Shown piece by piece: positions 15,172 through 18,504 of a stretch of DNA of 18,504 nucleotides. The DNA is from RGIG7111 sp036839975 (GTDB taxonomy: Bacteria; Bacillota; Clostridia; Peptostreptococcales; Anaerovoracaceae). Position 1 is the first letter of the stretch, and the number at the start of each line of letters is the position of its first letter. The position numbers and the translations under genes were made by a program. The notes under the pieces are model-generated. The model ran no database searches. It had not been told where the DNA came from and saw nothing but the letters and a program-made list of their open reading frames with translations. The stretch lies in assembly GCA_036839975.1 (NCBI GenBank), contig DAISVU010000023.1, positions 1 to 18,504 of the forward strand, written 5' to 3'.

Positions 15172-15853
15172 TTTCGTCCTTATCAGTTTTCCAATTTGCA
15201 TCAGTCATGACATTTTTTGCCCAGTCCATGTTTATCTCAGAATAACCTGCAGACGTGTGCTCATCTACTTTTTCTGCCATATCTTCTTTTAGCGTCTCAT
15301 ACGCATCTCGGTCAAAATCCGCAAAGAAAGGGCTTCCATCCTGCATAAGAAATACAAATCCGCCCTTTTCACCAATGGGTTCAAAGAGGATCTCAAGAAT
15401 CTTATTTTTGCCGACAGCAGTTATAGCCTCTCCTCTGTAATACAATTTCATCAACTCTATTATTCTGTCATCAAGTCCTTGCTGCTTCAGAATTATTTTC
15501 TCCTTCAAAGCATTTACACTTGAAACTATTCTGATCATATATCCATCAAGTTTATTCTCAGACACAGGAACTTCCTTTTTATTTATCAGATCTTTTACCT
15601 GATTTTCTTCTGCCTCGTCATAATCCGGCACAACGTACACGAGCAATCTGTTCTCTCTGTCATGGTATAAACAAGTCTGCACCATAGGCATCCTTGCTCC
15701 GCACTGAACACATTCAAATGTAAAAAGCTCATTTTTCATGATGGCATCCTTTGCTTCAGGACTGTCTGTGACCTCCACACTGTCCCATACTATAATTTCC
15801 TGTTCATGCCCGCAGTTCGGGCACACTACTTTTTCTTTCCTTGTCTTTGACAT
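15158..15853 (-). CDS. CpXC zinc-ribbon domain protein
   Basis: The 231-residue protein matches the CpXC family, common in Clostridia and of unknown function. Near the N-terminus it has CPNC (Cys11, Cys14) followed by GHEQEIIVWDSVEVTD. A second pair, CVQC, is at Cys48 and Cys51, so a treble-clef or rubredoxin-like zinc ribbon is expected. YHDRENRLLVYVVPD follows, as in other family members. The C-terminal half is mixed alpha/beta with no recognised motif and no membrane segment. The ATG at 15853 is preceded by AAAGGA. It lies between hppA and rnr on the same strand and overlaps rnr, so it is probably expressed together with RNase R. Confidence 0.88.
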   Translation of the reverse strand: MSKTRKEKVVCPNCGHEQEIIVWDSVEVTDSPEAKDAIMKNELFTFECVQCGARMPMVQTCLYHDRENRLLVYVVPDYDEAEENQVKDLINKKEVPVSENKLDGYMIRIVSSVNALKEKIILKQQGLDDRIIELMKLYYRGEAITAVGKNKILEILFEPIGEKGGFVFLMQDGSPFFADFDRDAYETLKEDMAEKVDEHTSAGYSEINMDWAKNVMTDANWKTDKDENEND

Positions 15854-15896
15854 GTTGCTGTCCTTTCATCTCATCTGTATATTTTACATATAATAC

Positions 15897-15924
15897 AAAA
15901 AGTGCCGACCACTGAAGCCCGCAC
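15897..15924 (-). terminator. Probable terminator after hppA
   Basis: Downstream of the hppA stop the minus strand reads GTGCGG, a 10-base loop region and TC-G-GCAC, followed by TTTTTG. The stem is short with one bulged base, so it is a plausible but weak intrinsic terminator or attenuator before the CpXC gene. Confidence 0.45.
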
Positions 15925-15956
15925 CCTGTTATTAATATTTCGACTGGCCATACTAT

Positions 15957-17996
15957 CTATCTGAGAAGACCTCCGATCGATACGAACAATGGCGCAAACA
16001 CTACTGATACGATAGTCATCAGTTTTATAAGAATATTGATGGATGGCCCTGCGGTATCCTTGAACGGGTCACCTACAGTATCACCTACTACCGTCGCTTT
16101 ATGAGTCTCACTGCCCTTGCCGCCGTAGTTCCCTTCTTCAACATACTTTTTGGCATTGTCCCATGCACCGCCAGCATTTGCCATCATAAGCGCAAGAAGC
16201 ACACCTGATGCGAGAGCACCCGCCAGCATTCCTCCGAGTGCCTCAGGACCCAGTACTACGCCTACAACCAGAGGCGCTATTATAGCCATCAGTCCCGGTA
16301 TGATCATCTCCTTTAGAGCTGACCTCGTTGAAATATCTACGCAGTGAGCATAGTCAGGTTTTGATGTCCCTACAAGAATACCCTCATCACGTCTGAACTG
16401 TCTTCTCACTTCCTCAATCATTTCATTTGCCGCTCTGCCTACCGAATTCATCGTAAAGGCCGAGAACATAAACGGAAGCATAGCGCCTATGAAGAGACCG
16501 ATGATTACTATCGGCTGCAAAAGACTGATCATGCTTAAGTTGGTTACATTTGCATATGATGCGAACAGTGCCAAAGCTGTAAGAGCCGCAGACCCTATCG
16601 CAAAACCTTTTCCTATCGCTGCTGTAGTATTGCCAACTGCATCGAGTTTATCTGTAATATTTCTGACATCTTCAGGAAGTTCTGCCATCTCCGCTATGCC
16701 GCCCGCATTATCAGATACCGGACCATATGCGTCAACTGCAACAGTCATGCCTGTAGTTGAAAGCATTCCTACCGCCGAAAGCGCTATGCCATACATACCC
16801 ATGCCTTTTCCAACTGTCTCCGTAGCAAAATATGCCGCGAATATTCCTATCGCTATAAAAATTATAGGCCATACTGTTGAAAGCATGCCGACACCCATGC
16901 CGCTTATTATAGTTGTTGCCGATCCTGTTTGTGACTGCTCAGCTATTCTCTTAACTGATTTATACTCTTCAGACGTAAAGACTTCTGTAATCTTGCCTAT
17001 TGCGACTCCAACCACCAATCCTGCAATTACAGCTATCGCAAACATATAGCTTTTGAGCATAACTTTCGAAAGAATAATTGACGCAATTATAACGATGATG
17101 CTTGCACCATAAGTGCCCATATTTAAAGCATTTGCCGGGTTTCCGCCATCTTTTCCTCTTACGAGCAGTATACCGAGCACCGATGCTATAAGACCTACTG
17201 CCGCCATGATAATAGGGAACAGCGCCGCTTTGCTTTCATCAAAAAGACCGGTTGCTGCTGTTGCAGCTACGCCTGCCAGCGTTATGGCTGAAATAATTGA
17301 TCCCACATACGATTCATAAAGGTCAGAACCCATCCCCGCAACATCGCCTACATTATCACCGACGTTATCAGCGATAACAGCAGGGTTTCTCGGATCGTCT
17401 TCAGGTATGCCGGCTTCAACTTTTCCTACAAGATCAGCTCCGACATCTGCAGCTTTAGTATAAATACCGCCGCCCACACGTCCGAACAATGCCATAGAAG
17501 AAGCGCCGAACCCAAATCCGGTCACACACTGTACCACTGTTGCAAGATCAAGACACACGATTACGACACCAAGACCTAAAAGTCCAAGACCTGATACTGC
17601 AAGACCCATTACCGAACCCGATCTGAAAGCTATTTTCAGAGCCTTATTCATACCGTGTTCTTTTGCTGCATTTGCAGTTCTTACATTACCCCATGTAGCT
17701 ACATTCATTCCGAAAAATCCGGCGAGTACGGATAATATTGCACCAAATACATATAATATTGCCGTTGTTAAGCTTTGAAGTCCAAAGCCGATAAGGAGTG
17801 CAAGCACAATGATTACGATCACCATCACCTTGTACTCTCTTTTGAGAAACGCAAACGCGCCTTCTCTGATAAATCCCGAAATCGCCTTCATCCTGTCTGT
17901 TCCTTCAGGTTGATTTTTGATCCACATCGCTAAAGCCACTGCTACAATGAGTCCAATAATCGCTGCACATACAGCAATTATCGCTAAAACATCCAT
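15957..17996 (-). CDS. hppA: Membrane-bound ion-pumping pyrophosphatase, K+-dependent type
   Basis: The enzyme hydrolyses cytoplasmic pyrophosphate and pumps H+ and/or Na+ across the membrane. The 679-residue protein has about 16 membrane helices. Its substrate site shows DVGADLVGKVE (184-194), DNVGDNVGD (210-218), VDAYGPVSDNAGG (421-433) and VGDTVGDPFKDTAGP near the C-terminus. In GNTTAAIGK (455-463) the residues at the cation-determining positions are Ala459 and Gly462, where K+-independent enzymes have Lys and Thr, so this should require K+. Whether it pumps H+, Na+ or both cannot be settled by eye. The start is firm: GGGAGGT is seven bases upstream of the ATG. Its leader carries a strong hairpin that may compete for the ribosome-binding site. 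Confidence 0.96.
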   Translation of the reverse strand: MDVLAIIAVCAAIIGLIVAVALAMWIKNQPEGTDRMKAISGFIREGAFAFLKREYKVMVIVIIVLALLIGFGLQSLTTAILYVFGAILSVLAGFFGMNVATWGNVRTANAAKEHGMNKALKIAFRSGSVMGLAVSGLGLLGLGVVIVCLDLATVVQCVTGFGFGASSMALFGRVGGGIYTKAADVGADLVGKVEAGIPEDDPRNPAVIADNVGDNVGDVAGMGSDLYESYVGSIISAITLAGVAATAATGLFDESKAALFPIIMAAVGLIASVLGILLVRGKDGGNPANALNMGTYGASIIVIIASIILSKVMLKSYMFAIAVIAGLVVGVAIGKITEVFTSEEYKSVKRIAEQSQTGSATTIISGMGVGMLSTVWPIIFIAIGIFAAYFATETVGKGMGMYGIALSAVGMLSTTGMTVAVDAYGPVSDNAGGIAEMAELPEDVRNITDKLDAVGNTTAAIGKGFAIGSAALTALALFASYANVTNLSMISLLQPIVIIGLFIGAMLPFMFSAFTMNSVGRAANEMIEEVRRQFRRDEGILVGTSKPDYAHCVDISTRSALKEMIIPGLMAIIAPLVVGVVLGPEALGGMLAGALASGVLLALMMANAGGAWDNAKKYVEEGNYGGKGSETHKATVVGDTVGDPFKDTAGPSINILIKLMTIVSVVFAPLFVSIGGLLR

Positions 17997-18000
17997 AAGT

Positions 18001-18061
18001 CATACCTCCCTTCACTTTACCTTGCACTTAATGCACTGTAAGAGGTATCACAGATACCTCT
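18001..18061 (-). promoter_or_regulatory. hppA leader hairpin able to pair with the ribosome-binding site
   Basis: In the secG-hppA gap the minus strand forms a 9-bp perfect hairpin, AGAGGTATC-TGT-GATACCTCT (18061 to 18041). No T-run follows, so it is not a standard terminator. The 3' arm contains ATACCTC, which is also fully complementary to GAGGTAT in the hppA ribosome-binding site (GGGAGGTATG, 18010-18001). The two pairings exclude each other, so a translational switch is possible. It matches no riboswitch class I know. Confidence 0.45.
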
Positions 18062-18138
18062 CATAATTACAAAGTGAAATACAAACTAAATAATAAATAA
18101 TATAAATTCAAGTGCCTGAACCGGTCGTTTACATATTC

Positions 18139-18369
18139 TCATTCAAAAGTTATTATGACCAGTGAAAGCACTATAAAAAGCACTGCTGCTACTGTTGATA
18201 TTTTGTTGAGGATGCCTTCGTAGCCCTGACTCTTCTTCTTTCCGAAAAGCTGCTCCGCTCCTCCCCCTATGGAACCCGACAGACCCGCACTGTTGCTGGA
18301 CTGAAGCAGTATGCTTGCTATCAACATTACACTCACAATAAGCAAAATTATCTTCAATGCTAAAATCAT
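18139..18369 (-). CDS. secG: Protein translocase subunit SecG
   Basis: SecG is the small accessory subunit of the SecYEG protein-export channel. The 76-residue protein has two membrane helices (about 4-22 and 54-73) joined by the diagnostic loop LLQSSNSAGLSGSIGGGAEQ, then LFGKKK. Length and topology are standard. The ATG at 18369 has a near-perfect AAGGAGG six bases upstream. secG usually sits directly before rnr and smpB in Firmicutes; here hppA and the CpXC gene lie between it and rnr. Confidence 0.97.
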   Translation of the reverse strand: MILALKIILLIVSVMLIASILLQSSNSAGLSGSIGGGAEQLFGKKKSQGYEGILNKISTVAAVLFIVLSLVIITFE

Positions 18370-18397
18370 TTTATCCTCCTTATAATCTAACTAATAG

Positions 18398-18426
18398 ATT
18401 TTACCACAGCAGGTATTTCAAATCAA
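18398..18426 (-). promoter_or_regulatory. secG promoter
   Basis: On the minus strand TTGATT (18421-18426) lies 17 bp from TAAAAT (18398-18403), with an extended TGG before the -10. This is the same TGGTAAAAT element as in the trkA promoter. The transcription start would be about 20-25 bases before the secG ATG. The remaining bases up to 18504 show no gene. Confidence 0.65.
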
Positions 18427-18504
18427 TACTTTTCAACGATTAAGCCCCTTTTTCTTCTTAACTGTCAAGACATATGTTACACTTTAAAAAATACTCTCCT
18501 ACTA

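Noticed and set aside
16489..17049. Long plus-strand open frame (186 codons) opposite hppA
   Set aside because: It is antisense to an intact, strongly conserved gene. Its Ala/Pro/Ile-rich composition is the expected shadow of membrane-helix codons.

Overview
This window looks like ordinary chromosome from an anaerobic, low-to-moderate GC member of the Clostridia. The evidence is AG-rich Shine-Dalgarno sites, sigma-A type promoters, a Clostridium kluyveri-type 4-hydroxybutyrate dehydrogenase, a K+-dependent-type membrane pyrophosphatase, a CpXC zinc-ribbon protein, and SecG near RNase R. I see no phage, transposase, CRISPR array or defence island. A genus cannot be read from the sequence.

Layout. 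On the minus strand from the left: a partial or broken reading frame at the edge, an SPFH/stomatin-like membrane protein, 4-hydroxybutyrate dehydrogenase (4hbD), a possible gene remnant, D-aminoacyl-tRNA deacylase (dtd), tRNA-Arg(ACG) with its own promoter and terminator, then dprA, yifB and yraN. Further right on the same strand are a Cof-type HAD phosphatase and a glyoxalase-II-like metallo-beta-lactamase hydrolase. A divergent promoter region (8525-8729) then opens a plus-strand potassium operon, trkA-trkH-trkH (8730-13143). It converges on a second minus-strand block: secG, hppA (membrane pyrophosphatase), a CpXC protein and rnr (RNase R).

How the genes fit together. yraN-yifB-dprA is a conserved DNA-processing/competence cluster. 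Here it lies downstream of a perfect-consensus promoter (TTGACA-N17-TATAAT) embedded in three alternating copies of an 11-bp box spaced exactly 24 bp apart. I read this as an operator for an unidentified repressor, and it is the most distinctive signal in the window. The Trk operon encodes one cytoplasmic NAD-binding gating subunit and two different channel subunits. The second has Ala where the second pore loop normally has its selectivity-filter Gly. The pyrophosphatase carries the Ala/Gly signature of K+-dependent enzymes, so K+ uptake and a K+-requiring ion pump lie near each other. The hppA leader holds a strong hairpin whose 3' arm could instead pair with the hppA ribosome-binding site.

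Apart from these regulatory and family-variant points, the genes are recognisable housekeeping families. I found no convincing new multi-gene system.
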